Shown here in pieces: positions 50,009 to 63,000 of a stretch of DNA of 64,000 bases. Every line of letters starts with the position of its first letter. Position 1 is the stretch's first letter. The notes beneath the pieces were generated by a model. The model made no database searches. It saw nothing but the letters and a program-made list of their open reading frames with translations, and had not been told where the DNA came from. A program made the translations under genes and the position numbers. Origin of the DNA: Styela clava (lineage: Eukaryota; Chordata; Ascidiacea; Stolidobranchia; Styelidae); NCBI RefSeq assembly GCF_964204865.1, contig NC_135259.1, positions 3,658,001 to 3,722,000 of the forward strand, written 5' to 3'.

Positions 50009-50511
50009 CAGGGAGTCCTCGACTTGCGACGTTGTTTTGTTCTTGAGGAGCGGTGTAACCCGAATTTCAGTGTTAGTAGGAACATTATACTGTACAGTAC
50101 ATAAGTTACTCTATACATATCGTACTGTATCAGCTGCTTTACGCTTCGAGTCCATAACAAAGGGCAAAAAAAAATGATCAAACAAATTACGAAAAAAACG
50201 GCTTAAACAACCAAAATGGCGTGCAGTATCACTGAAACTGTGTATCATGTGACTGAAGCTTAGTGATTATTCGTTCATAATCGTAATAGTTCGCAATTGT
50301 CTACGTCATTCACAATGTAAATGACGAGAACCAATGAGCCCAAAGCACTGATTTTCTTGATCACAATGATCCAGTTTAAGGGCTCAGATATTACAGTACA
50401 GTATTATATTTTTATGGAGTGCGTTCGTAACCTCGAAACAGCGTTATGGAGTGCGCGTTCGTAACCTCGAAACAGCGTAGGTCGCGACCGTCGTAACCCG
50501 AGGACTCCCTG
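50009..50511. mobile_element. TA-flanked MITE (pogo/Tigger- or mariner-like), 503 bp
   Basis: Left end CAGGGAGTCCTCGACTTGCG and inverted right end CAGGGAGTCCTCGGGTTACG form terminal repeats of about 23 bp with two or three mismatches. The element is flanked by TA on both sides (50007-50008, 50512-50513), the target choice of Tc1/mariner/pogo elements. A 33-35-bp segment (GTTCGTAACCTCGAAACAGC) is tandemly duplicated near the right end. It probably sits in the 3' UTR of the kinase. Confidence 0.88.
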
Positions 50512-53372
50512 TATGGGTGAATGGTTAAAAATTGTATGAAATAATGGATAATGCTTTCTGCCTCACTCAACCTGGCGTTAGTAAGTTACTGTTTTTTTTC
50601 TTCTATTTTTGCTGAACAATCATTATTACCTTGACACTATATAATCTCTAATAAAAATAAACTATACAGTATTTGATGTTGATTATAATTTATTAATATG
50701 CTAATGTTGTGGAAAATTTAATATTGTGTATTTTTCTCTTTTATTTAATATTATCTGTCTTGCGTATTTTTTTAATTTATATATATTTTTTTTAATTGAA
50801 AGCACTCTACTAACAGAACCACGTTTTCACAACTTTTACCTTTTGTCCCCAATAATGTTATGGGATGAAATTGCATCTACCGCTCAATGATGATATGCTC
50901 TCATGGCTGTATTGATTACTTGACCATGAGCATTAGATATCAATTTCATCATTGACTCGCTTTTTCGAGTTGATGTTAATTTTTGCTTATGACTGCCCAA
51001 GGTGAATAATGGGATGTAAATATTAGGTATTTTATATTTGCTTGCCTTTTTTATGATTGAGTATTAAATAAAGCAAGTTTCGAATTTTTTTTTTTTTTTC
51101 AAACTAAATTTAAGCTCCCATTTGTTTTAACATTTTCCATTCCATTTTCCATTTCCATTTTGCATGATTTTTCTTTTTGGCTTCAAATAACTTTTTAGTA
51201 AAATTATTGCACTATAATTAAATGGTAATTTTAAAGTTTCCCAGCAATTTTATGAATTAATCATCAGCCGTGTCAAATCCACAAATGGTGGATGCTACAT
51301 TTAATCTATAAGCTTTTCACTTTATTTAGTGCAGATTCCAACACCAAGTTCGTAACGAGTAAGAAACAAGTTTTGATTCTCTTTATATTATTCCCGTATT
51401 TGTAGCACAACAGATTCGCTGGTTTACAGTTTTTATATACCATTCCTGTTATTTTTTTCTAGTTAATAATTCCAATTTGTTGAAAAGCGCTGTTGCAAAT
51501 CAATTCTTACATTTTCATTGATTGAATAACCAAAGTCAATTTCGAATTCATATCTGTTTTAAGCATATTTTGTTACTATATTGCATAACATTTTTATTGT
51601 TCATGGTGCTATTTTATTTTTGCTATTAGTTTGTAGACACTAACCATTGTGCTTCGAAATAAAAATGATTTTTTTAATTGCTACCTTCTATATTTCATTC
51701 GGATTGTTTATAAAATGGGGATTTTCTCCTAACATAAAAAAGGGGATTTTCCGGGTTTTGAGAAATGGAAGTCAAGACAGAAATTGAGACTTTTCTGCAC
51801 CTGTTGCAAACAAATTTATGCTATACACTTACAAATAAAAAATAGTTGAATTTAAGAACATACAAGTCAATTAAGATGCACCTGTCTCAAATTCATCTCC
51901 AAGAAAGGATTGGAGATCGTGTAACGACTGAACCAATGCTGGTGATAAAACATCTGTAGGGTAAAGATTCTATTCTCCCAAATTTCAATTATATAATTTG
52001 TTGCCATGTTCGGTGATATGTCTTGAGTCGTAAATATTCGTCATGATTTCACTGCCAATTAGAATGTCGCCATTGACATGGATTAAATCGATAGCCCGAG
52101 GCGAATCACGCAAGGAAGCTATCGGAAACTAATGAGACTCGGTATAAGGAAATATAGCAATGAATTATTTCCGACTGTTAAGGTTTTAACAAGCCGAATG
52201 CAGTTAGGATCCCAACAGTAGTCTATATTTCTAATGTATTTTACGCATTTTTTTACATTGCAGAAATTGTTTATTGGACGAATTCAATGAAAAAACAATA
52301 AATCTTACTACTTTATGACTAGTATGAATATAGCCGGTTGCCCCATTTTTAGAAAGAAATTCCGAATTTATAGACAAATATTAAGTAAAGATGTTCAATA
52401 CTTTGGCAATATTTACAGAGAATTTTTATCAATTTAGTAAATGTTTATTGTTTTGAATTTCTGTCAGATATTCTTAGTGACTCGGGATTTGCAACGTTAG
52501 GTTTTTGTATAATGATATTGTTCAATATCATAAAATTATTGCATTTATTAGAATCATTATAACACAAATGTAGACAGGCCTATTCTAACGACCAAAAAAA
52601 TTTGATAGTATTTTTGAAATGTGGATTGAAATCAGTTTTCCAAGTATGCCTACACAATAACGAACGACGTTTTTCAGAATGCGAATTATGCGGAAATTCT
52701 ACAAACGCACATAAAAAAATCTCGTGGAACAAAATCTGTAGCCTTTGTTAAAATATATTTCCTTATATACCAAATAAACAAAGTGTTTCATTTTACACAG
52801 TTATCAGAATGCAAAAAAAATCAACTAATACTGGATATAAAAAAAAACAAGGCAAACTTCACAAGGTCAAAACACTTTGTAGAATACGGTTAAAATTCGT
52901 TCATGAATGATATAAGCAAAATGAATTGAGGCGCATTGTAAGTACATACTGCCACTAAGCAAAACATTTCTCAAGAATTATTTCAAGCATCGAGCTCACG
53001 TAAGGTAAATTTAGTTTGGAATGGGAATCATAACTTGAATGGTTCGCTCGCTGCCATCTCCACAGCTTCGAGCCCAAATTCTTCTGCAGATTGATTCAAT
53101 TCACGTCAACACCAAGTAACAAATTATGAGCGAGTTTGGCCAATTTTTCTGAATAATTCTCGAATTTCAGCATCCGCAGTTTCTTACAGCTATTTTAAAT
53201 ATGGCTAACGGTAAAAATCGACGCTCAGAACTAAAGCGTTATGTAGAATATTGCATTGGTTACTGTCACATGCAATAAAATACCATATAAAATAAGAATC
53301 CAATTTCTTATAAGGCTGTGGGGTGAATGGGAATGGTTGTTAATGTTAGATTGTGTTCTGGCTAAATAGCTA
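50512..53372. other. Convergent intergenic region between the kinase and the receptor
   Basis: AT-rich. AATAAA at 50650-50655 and 51067-51072 (the latter followed by a long T run) are candidate poly(A) signals for the kinase. No gene, RNA gene or paired repeat was seen from 51.1 to 53.37 kb. Confidence 0.4.
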
Positions 53373-56300
53373 TTACAATTTCTGATCATCATCTAGCGTA
53401 GTGGTGCATGTAGTAACTGAACCTTCTTCTCGAAGTGGTCTGTGAAGGCATATCTGATCTGAATTTCCATTGAGAAAGTTTCCTACCGCATTTCCATTTT
53501 CACTCGTAGGCATTCTAGGCCGTCGTCTGCGACTGAAAAAAGAATTGATTGTTATCGCAAGTTTACGGGCTGCATCTTAGACGTCCATTTTAGTATTGAT
53601 AAAGCTTCCGTCCTACTATTCTAATGTTACATTGCATTAGTTTTACCTCTAAATTACTCTTGTTTATGGAACAGGATATGGCTTCTGTGATTATTGCAAC
53701 ACCTTTGTCACTGATTTTACAATTGAAAACAATTTCTTACTTGTAGCACATAGGACCAAATATGAGAACAAAACACAGAATCATTCCTCCGAATGTACCG
53801 AGTATTCCCGCGAGTATTTCATGTTGTGTTGTTGATGTTGCAGGCCGTGTAGCTTTCTCTATAAAATTAGAAAGATTGTAATTTTTATTGTGATATTGAT
53901 TCTATGTTTTCGTTGCCCATTTGAAATAGTTTTTTTTTGTACAGGTGTCATTTTAGATTGTTCCATTTTACGTTCTGATACTACAATTTAAACAATTGAA
54001 AGAGCGACGAGTGTTATTCCCGAGCTCCGAACCCCATGGTAAATATGTCAAATATAAATTGCAAAATAAATGTTGTATTGCCAAATTTGCAGTAATAGTT
54101 TGACGAATAAACACATCCTACTTTGGATAAACAAACAGTAAGTAAGCAAGTCTAATAAAACTGTATTGAGTATAGTCATGAGCCGCCATCGCTCAAAGAT
54201 CCGTCTTACATAATTTATATATACCTTCAGGATTCAGTATATATATATATATCATTATGGCGTACATTATAAAGAATTAGTAGATTACGAACTGTCGAAG
54301 CATATAATTGCATACCTCTTTCGGCTTCTGCTAATATGGCCTTGACATCTACTCCATTATTGTACTGGGAATAGTTCATGAAAGCTTTAAAGTATAACAA
54401 TATTTATGAACAGTGAAAAGAATTGAAATAGTAATGAATCAATCAAAACAAAAAATTCTCTAGATACGGTTGTACTGCTACATAGTTCACAAAATGAGAC
54501 TGTTCCCTTTCGCTGCACACGTAGCCTACGTCAATTGGTTTTGCATATGAAAGTTGTATAGAGTTAATGAAAAATATGTAATACCAACACACTCACCTTC
54601 ATCTGTCAAGTCTAACTCTGGCATTCCGTGGTTATAAACTAAGACCCAGCTTCCAAGATAATCGTACACAGACTAGAAGAATAGAGTTCAGAAAAAATTA
54701 TGCACTGAATGAGTGTCGATCGTTTAATGGGACGTTACTCTCTATTCAGACGAAAATTTTATTCTACTGAGAATTACGAAGCTACTGTTATTCTGTGCAA
54801 TGTCACTTCAGTTAGACAAACTTGCTAACCATTAATTATGCTCATTTGGAATGTACAAATATATATATAGTGTTTTATATATCATATACGTATATGATAA
54901 TATGCATCATTTATGCCATCGCTTGTATTCAAATCCATACTTACGGAAAAGGTCCCTAATTTGTAATCTTTCATAGCTAGTATGCTGTAATCCCCATGCC
55001 GATCTCCGTTTTCAGTCATCACGACAGGTCCAGCTATACCTGACAAAACAGATAGGCGTTAGATGAATGAGAAATTTATATCTATAGAGTATAGACAATC
55101 ACTGATGTTGCAAAATTTTCACATACTAATATTATATTTTTGTATATATACCATGAATGGTGACATTTTTCATAAATCTCGATATCGCTCGCCCATCGCG
55201 AATGTTGATCCCGCGTTCATGACATTGTCGAACTGCATGGGCATATAGTAACACTGCGTCATGAAATCCTTCCACGAATTCGTTCACCTAAAATATTTAT
55301 TTATAGAATAAATGTTGAAAGAAACAATAAAACAAAACTGGCATAAATTCATTTATTCCAAATAAAATTTACATCTCAAACTTTAATTTATATCAACCAC
55401 AAACAAAAATTCTCAGGCCTCACCGTTCCGCTATGTTGAATGCCGCTCTTTTCGTACTCTTTGTTCATTTTTTTGACAAAATTTTTAAACCTTGGTGCAT
55501 TGTTGGTATAAATTGTTATAACTTGTAAAGCTCTGTAAGCAAGTTTTGCAATCTCATCTTGGTCGTCTCCTAAAAAGGCAATATACACACTCATAAATAG
55601 AAATTTTTTTAAAGTGGCCCGGGAATGGTATTTCCTGACTCAGAGAAGAAAAGTAAATTTCAGCACGGGATTTATAGTAGCACAAATAGTTAATGTGGTG
55701 ACTGTAACTGCACACCTATAACGTATAAAACTGAGCTTTCTTACCCCTTTTCCACGCCCCGTTGGCGTAATGCTCTGTATTCCGTAGATCGATGGTGTAC
55801 CACATGTTACGTCTCGGATTTGCAAATCCGGTTTTGTACGCTCCAAGCATTACTCTGCGCACAACATCACTGGAAGCGCACATGAGCACAACTAAAATGA
55901 AAGTTCTAGTATATAACTATTTTATGGGAGCAATATGAACCTGCATGAAAAAAATCGCAACCAACAAGATAGCAAAAGTTATCGAAAGAATGTACCGTAG
56001 TAACTTTTAGTTTATCAATAAAGTCAAGAACGTTGTTAGTAAAACCTTCTTTCCCCCTAAATTACCTCTGGGGTCTCCCATGTCTGAAGCAATTCTTTCA
56101 TCATCGAAGTCTCCGCTCGTAATATACGTAGGCCCATATAGCCTCATGTACGGATCACGATTGAGCACGTGATAAACAGCTTGCATGACGTAATGACATT
56201 CTCTAAATAAGGAAAAGATGTTCATTTGTGAAAGATGTAAATCGAAATTCTTGACTGAAATAAAGTGTAAGCGAACTTGAATTACACCGAATATGACTAG

Positions 56301-57265
56301 AATGAAGTAATATACAATCTCATAATCAATTATAAATGATGATTTGTGTTGCGATCTGCTTAGTATTTCTTACTGAATCTGGTATTATACTTCGATCGTT
56401 TGAGCGCGCCCTATACCAAGTAAGCGCTAATTTAAATTTGGTAAATAAAATTCAGTTTTTATTTAGTTGAATAAACTAACCTTTCTGCGGCAATTCCTTG
56501 AATGACATCTTCATACAACAAATGTATTGGTACTTTCGTTCCATAGCCAAGGTTATTGAATAAGATTGATATGAAGTAAGCTAAGTACAAGTAACTTGGA
56601 GACACCCTAATCAGAGTGGGGTAATCTGGGCCAGGCGTTATCCAAGCGGCTGGGGCACCACTCGTAATTAATGGGACGTTCCAGTTTTCTGCAAAAGCTG
56701 ATACAATTGATGTTGCTTCGTTGCAAACAGGACCAAGAAACACTAATGGTGAATTACGGTCTCGACCTCTCATGTTACCTGGACTCCGCTTTCGTCTTTT
56801 AGCGTCCCTTTTGTACCCTTGTGTAGTGACAAATCCACCGACTCCAATATTTTTGCCATCAGGCATCGAGAGTGACCGATTATACATTGCATCATCATCG
56901 TAATATAAATCCACAACAGCAAGTGCCGCTCGTCTGCTACAAAATGAATCTCGATAGACGGGCTCTAATTTGTATCCTATTGCCGCCATGTCATTTTTGA
57001 CTGAATTTACTGCATAATCAATCGCTGGCTGGACTAGTCCTTTTCGAAAAAGAAAAGGGTCTCGTGTGGGAAGAATCACTGCAAGTTTTATCGTCGTAAG
57101 TGAACCAAATGTGGGTTCTACCCCACGTTTAAATATTTTATGAAATCTATTCAACCTAGACTTAATTTGTCCTTGGATGACGACATTTCCATTATCGCTA
57201 TGAACAGTTTTGTATATCAAGCATACAAATAGTGTCACAACTCTCCATAAGATGCGTATATTCAT
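53373..57265 (-). CDS. Natriuretic-peptide clearance receptor-like (NPR-C type), 10 exons
   Basis: Exons (minus): 57265-56481, 56202-56066, 55891-55745, 55569-55424, 55287-55152, 55039-54945, 54672-54597, 54384-54316, 53858-53741, 53532-53373. They total 1,869 bp (622 residues plus stop) and every join is in frame with GT/AG borders. A signal peptide (1-23) precedes an ANF-receptor ligand-binding domain with LGPVCNEA, LYEDVIQGIAAERECHYV, VVLMCASSDVV, GAWKRGDDQDE, NEFVEGFHDAVLLYA and ENGDRHGDYSILAM. A membrane span lies at about 545-568. The tail is only about 53 residues (RRRRPRMPTSENG ... LHRPLREE) and has no kinase-homology or guanylyl-cyclase domain, as in NPR-C, whose tail couples to Gi. 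A dibasic insertion (AKRRKRSPGN, about 155-164) precedes LGPVC. A TTTTAG acceptor just 5' of the ATG suggests a spliced 5' leader. Confidence 0.9.
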
Positions 57266-58678
57266 TTTCGGACTCGTATCTAAAATTTGAAAATGAAGTA
57301 TTGCATATAATATCATATAGTTAAACACAGTCGTCATTACATCATTTGTAAACTAAATCGTTTCATTCCGCGGGTTTGTCGGCTATATTCGTATGGGATT
57401 AAACATTTTTGGAAGAGTGTCGCTCATGAGCTTTGATTTGCATGATATGAATGAAAAATAGGCAAAACAAGACCATTTGTCATTATATCCGAAGGTAACT
57501 AAGGTCTCAACGGGATAATATTGGATTGAATAATATATAGTTTTTATTATCCCAATTACCGGACAAGTTGAATAACAAGTGAACTATTGACTGGTTCTAT
57601 CTATAAAGGTTAGGAAGCCAAGCGTGCGTGAGAATACTGCGAATGTTTCATTTGTCCGCGTGTTCATTACGATTTCCAAAACAGTTAAACGAGTTCTAAA
57701 TATAAAGCAATTTTACATAGCCTTTTCACTACTTGACCTGAAAAATGTAACTTGGCCATAAACGGAGTTTTGTCATTTTGGAAAATGAAAAAAATTTTAT
57801 TATGAGTATTTCCTCATACTCCATACATTGTTATGTTGAAATTTCATAAATTTTCTGAAACTTAATTTAAGCACCGTTCAAGATCATAACAATTTTCTAC
57901 GCTAATGATACAAACTCTAACCTATGGGGTAATTCTACCAACTATATTCTATATATTCCAGTATGGCGCTACTGGTGTGACATTCTGAGATGACAAACTA
58001 CGCTTTTACTAAATTTAGTCTTCGTAACTGACTTATGTCGAAGGAGAAATGACGACCTATCTTTACAGAAAACCTAATAAGACTTCCCCTTCAGTAATTA
58101 GCTTTACAGAAAGCAGGACACCCGCTGCTAAGTGATTTCGGTACAATAGAAATGAAGACTGATTTTGGTTTAACGACTGACGTCGGGATTGAGCGAGGTA
58201 TTGTTCCTTATGACTAACAGAGACGCTTCGCCACCCCTTGGTGAAACTGGTCGTTCCTTGTCAAAAAATAATGGAGTTGAACTCTAATTATCAAGACCAA
58301 ATAAACAACTATAATTAGAAAATATTAAATGTGATTGTTGCAATTAAATTTACGATGTTTGCTGTCCCAGTTTTGCTACTTTGGATTTGCGAGACGCTTA
58401 ATAAATTGATTTTTAAATGAGCAAAATCTTTATATCATACATGACTGAGCCATGCGTCGATTGCTTGATTTATATTAGTAAACTGTCTGTTTTTTAACTT
58501 GTTGTTTATGTAAACTAAATAACTGCTAAACAATGCTTTACAAACAATTGAAATTGGATGCTTCACTAAATAAACGACACTGCGGCATAGTTTTGTAGCT
58601 AAATATAAACTGAGACCCGAACTGCACCAGGTTTGTCTTATTTTTACCCTGTATATATATATATATATATATGTAGGC
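57266..58678. other. Upstream region of the clearance-receptor gene
   Basis: The promoter and possible 5' UTR exons of the minus-strand receptor should lie here, but none can be fixed from sequence. A (TA)n run precedes the hAT element at 58652-58671. Confidence 0.35.
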
Positions 58679-59583
58679 CAGGGTGGTCCAAACCCAGGCC
58701 CAGGGGCCACATCTGGCCCGCTGCCCCATAATCTGTAGCCCGCGTCGCTTCTACGAGAGGGTAAACAAAAATCGCATTTGGTTTTGTTTCGTCATAAAAA
58801 TCTTTTGACATATTGTTACATCACAAATGTCACTGAATTGACTATTGTTATGGCTAGCTAAGGCAATTAGCGAAGTTAAATAATGAGCTTGGCTAGTCTA
58901 AGTTGTTAACTGGCTCTCTATATTTTTGGTCGGGAATATATGCTAACAAAATAGGCACTTAAAATCGAATGAGGAATCCATAAGCCTATATATCTTGGCT
59001 ATGCCCGGTAGCTCAATATTAATGTGATGGCCGAACAATATAAATCTTACCTGGTGTTTTATTTTGCAACCAGCCTACACAGTATTACAAAAAATGCTGC
59101 CTATATGTCAGGAAATTTAGTAATTATTCTCCTGCATCTCAAATTTGATAAAACTCGGTAATCAGTCAACCCGCAGTTATTTTGTAAACGTGAGTTTGAA
59201 AAGAAAGCTGACCAATTTGAACAGATTTTTGACTGTACATGGGAGGAAAAATACCACAATGCTTGCTTAATATATTTGCAAGTTGTTTTGGTGACAATCT
59301 AAAGCGGCAATTTCTCCTTATGGGACTTTCTCCGTTATGAAGAATTTGAAATCTGACACTACATTTAGATATAGTAAGATTTTTGCATGTTTTAGTGAGT
59401 TTTTTTGGTGTTTTTTTTATGTTTTAGCTTGATAAATGACAAATAATGATCAATGTGTTTGGACAATAAAAGTGTTTGCTGTGTACTGCACTGTTAATCT
59501 ATTCTTGGCACTATTGTGGCCCGCGAACAATAAAAAAATATTAGTGTGGCCCGCGAGGCCGACAAGCTTGGACCACCACCCTG
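58679..59583. mobile_element. hAT element, 905 bp, near-perfect target duplication
   Basis: Left end CAGGGTGGTCCAAACC; inverted right end CAGGGTGGTGGTCCAAGC. GGCCCGC/GTGGCCCGCG words lie inside both ends. The flanking octamers ATGTAGGC (58671-58678) and ATATAGGC (59584-59591) differ by one base. The interior is AT-rich without an intact transposase. Short frames at 58435-58729 and 59436-59699 are read-through of element ends. Confidence 0.88.
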
Positions 59584-59704
59584 ATATAGGCGATCATCAA
59601 CATCTGCCATCTATACTCTATGTCTATAGTACGAAGTTACTGCTCGTGTCGAGGATTCGCATCTTGTACATTTACTGGAAACTAAGTTTCTCTTCTTAGG
59701 CTTG

Positions 59705-60060
59705 CTGTTATTGGACACGTCAGTGTACATAACGATCGTTTCAATAGTATGTTGTTGTTCTTGTTATTTTTCTCCTTCGTCATGATAAAATCGCTTTTCT
59801 CTTCGAAAACTGGACCAATTGCTTTGAAATTTTCAGTATTTAAAGATTGATTTTTTTTGTTGGAAGCTCATTACTTTTATTTAGTCCTAAATTTTCTATG
59901 AATCCTATGAGATCTGATATTTCATTCAAAATTTCGCGGTATCACTTTTTAATCGTGGGAACATGGATTTTAATCCGCCAAGCGTGACGACCGATTCCGA
60001 AAATTCTCGCTACTCAAAATTCGGAAGTTTTTTGAGGTTACCGGTACGGGCAATGCTAAA
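59705..60060 (+). repeat. Dispersed repeat family, copy 2
   Basis: Same ordered blocks as 25730-26330, with small deletions in each copy relative to the other. The same strand shows the same order, so this is a genuine family and not an inverted pair. Confidence 0.65.
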
Positions 60061-63000
60061 GGTAAGGTAAACTGCTGCAGTACTGCTTCGCTTGGTGTCA
60101 ATATAGCTGTGAGCTGGGGTATGTGCCGTGACGTGTCAATATATTTGAGCATAGCTCTCTTGTTGTAAACATTGGATTGCCTTCGCACATAATAGACCAA
60201 TTTTAATTAATTAAAAATTGAAGAAATGAGTCTCTAAGACTATTAAATTTACTTTTATTCATGTTGTTTCTGAGCCGAACGGGTGCCACATTTCTTCCCA
60301 ATTTTGTTGTTTTTATATTTCGCGGGCATATTTTCCTGCGGCACTGTAGTGACAATATTGAGTATTTAACCTCCGATTCCCTATATTTGAGCATTGCTCT
60401 CTTGTGTGATTGATAAATTATTATATTCGGTCGCACGCGGTGCACTTTGCACACATTTTTTTGGGCGTCAGGGCATTGTACGTATACATCATGAGTTCTA
60501 AATTCAAATTTAATATTTACTGTATCTAATACCACTGTATCTATTACAATTTTCTGGATTTACAAATAGTCAGTCGGTTGTTCTATAAAACTTGTCGTCA
60601 GAACCAGCCTTATCAGAATTCTTCCACCGCATTGGACACGAAGTTGAAATATATTTTGCAAAAGTGTTGTTGTTGTTGTTGTTCCCATATAGGGTGCGGC
60701 ACGTGATATCTCCGGATTCACCGAGGAGTCAATGCTGTTACGTTTGAGTTCATACACTCTCGCTCCAGGCAAAAAGTTATAGGCGAAAACCCATTCTTGG
60801 AATTGTCAAGTTTACTGTTTATCACACAAATAGAAGTACCTTAAATCGGAATTATAGTAACATATTTGAAACAAATATGATGGAAATTACTTAGAAACGA
60901 AAAGGTCCCTCATACAAAATCAAACAACAATTAAACGGTAAAAAGGACAGAAAGATTTAAAAGGCTATAGAAGTCAAATTAGTACTGCCCAACCAGTTTA
61001 ACGCCAGACGATACTATGAATGAGAAAATGTAAATTCACCCTATAGTGAAATGCAGTTTTACTCCGTGATGCATTCATGAAACCTCGCCGATAGAAATGT
61101 CGAAAGTTTGCAACTGACGAGCAATAAATAGCGTAACTTGCAGCACAAAATTTAACGAATATTATATTCTATGCGATATACTTGAAATGCAATTGGGAGT
61201 ATTGGGTGCTAGCAATATAAAATTACAAATTTCATCAAACGTCATATATTCTTTGTAGTGACAATCAATATCAAATCGGATTTTTCGAAATAGACACTTC
61301 TGAAATCGAATATAATCTTTTCTATATAGATTGATGAACAATTTTTGTGTCGACTAATGAGAAAAGAAAATTAAAGAATATTTTTTCATATTTTTATTTT
61401 GATAAACAGCGTGGACGTGATAAGATGGGAGTAATATTGGTGGTACGTTCCCAAGAGATTGACGCAATCAAAATGATATCGAACTAACTATATGTACATC
61501 TATACGGAGAGGGAAAAGTTTTAACACCGTAGAAATATGTGGCCAGCCCCCCAGAATTCTTATAGTTGTGATACACATTTTGGTGTGGTAAGTAACGGAA
61601 CGTGAATCATCTAAAAAGGAACCGCAATGAGACGTGTTTGCATGAAATATTTGACCCTGAAGGCAGTTATTCATATTAAGCAAATAGTTAAATAAGATGC
61701 AATTTCTTTCCAAATCAATAATTGTTTTAGCTCTTTCTCAACGTCACAACAATTCGAAGTACTCTTTTCCTAATCATCGATCTTTTTAATGAAGATTTCG
61801 TTTCATATCGTCTCATTGAGGTAACTCCAGAGGTTATCGCAGAGAAGTAATACAACATCCCTATCTAGGTGAAAGAAAATTATCACAGTAACACATAACA
61901 AAATATTTGCAAATATGTTTTAGAAATGTGGCTTTATATTAATCATGATAGAAAAGAGAACATGTTTGTTAATTAATGAAGCAAGCATTCTACAAATTTC
62001 AAAACACGTAATCATGGAATAGCTGCATGTTTTGTGCGTGAACTTATAGGTTTCTTTGTTCATTCAAATTTATGAAGACTGATTAATCAGTATTGTTGTT
62101 CACAAAGTAAACTATTCATGCATCAAAATTTTAAAGTCGATGCATTTTCGATGAATACACCCGCCACCAACGCGATACATTTGAGACGAGGCCACGTTTT
62201 GTTTTCCTTTCACTCCATAAATATGAACATGGTCTAAGTACGATTCAAATATCACGAATAACAGCGATAGTATTGAATAAATATTTCTCCACACTGTACG
62301 CCTTGTTACAGTAGCTGTAAACAATGTCACACATTGGGCAAAGAGGGTGTCAACTGATCAGCTGCAGTAGTCATGTCTGAATTGGAACTTATTGTGTCGC
62401 ATTAAAGGGAGAATCGCAGAGGCAAAGTACTGCAGCTGCGGGTGTTTCTAAAATGGATGTGACGTATTATTGAGTTACATTCTCATGGGAAAACAGAGCG
62501 AAGTGATGTGAAACGTAACATGATGACTTTTCATTAGTAATCATGCTGTCAGACTTGATGGGAAGACTGTCTAAAATGCGGGCTGGAATAAAAAAAAATA
62601 TATAGAGATTCACTGTTTTGAGTTTATGGCACAGCCGGAAGTTACGTAACATTTGAAACTATTTATAAGGGTACACCAAAAAATAGTTGCTACAGAGTTC
62701 CAGGGGTAGCAGTATTCAGTATTTGAAAACGATAAGAATGATAAGAATATATATATAATATACCAAGAATAAATATATTTATAAAATTTGGGAATACGAG
62801 GTCTCAAAATTACAAATGGAAGTTTTTCTATGGTGCATTTCAGTTTAGTAAATATCTGTAGGGGGAATTGACAGATAATTTAGTGGTAACATACACTTTG
62901 TTTTCATTGTTAGCTCAACGATTTCAATATTTTATTGTTTGGTCAAATACCATATTAAAGAGATTACAAAGTTGTGCTATTGTCGTGTTATAGCATGGTC

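Noticed and set aside
55640-55846. Minus-strand 68-residue frame within the receptor gene
   Set aside because: It is the wrong phase over exon 3; the correct phase gives VVLMCASSDVV, which matches the NPR family.
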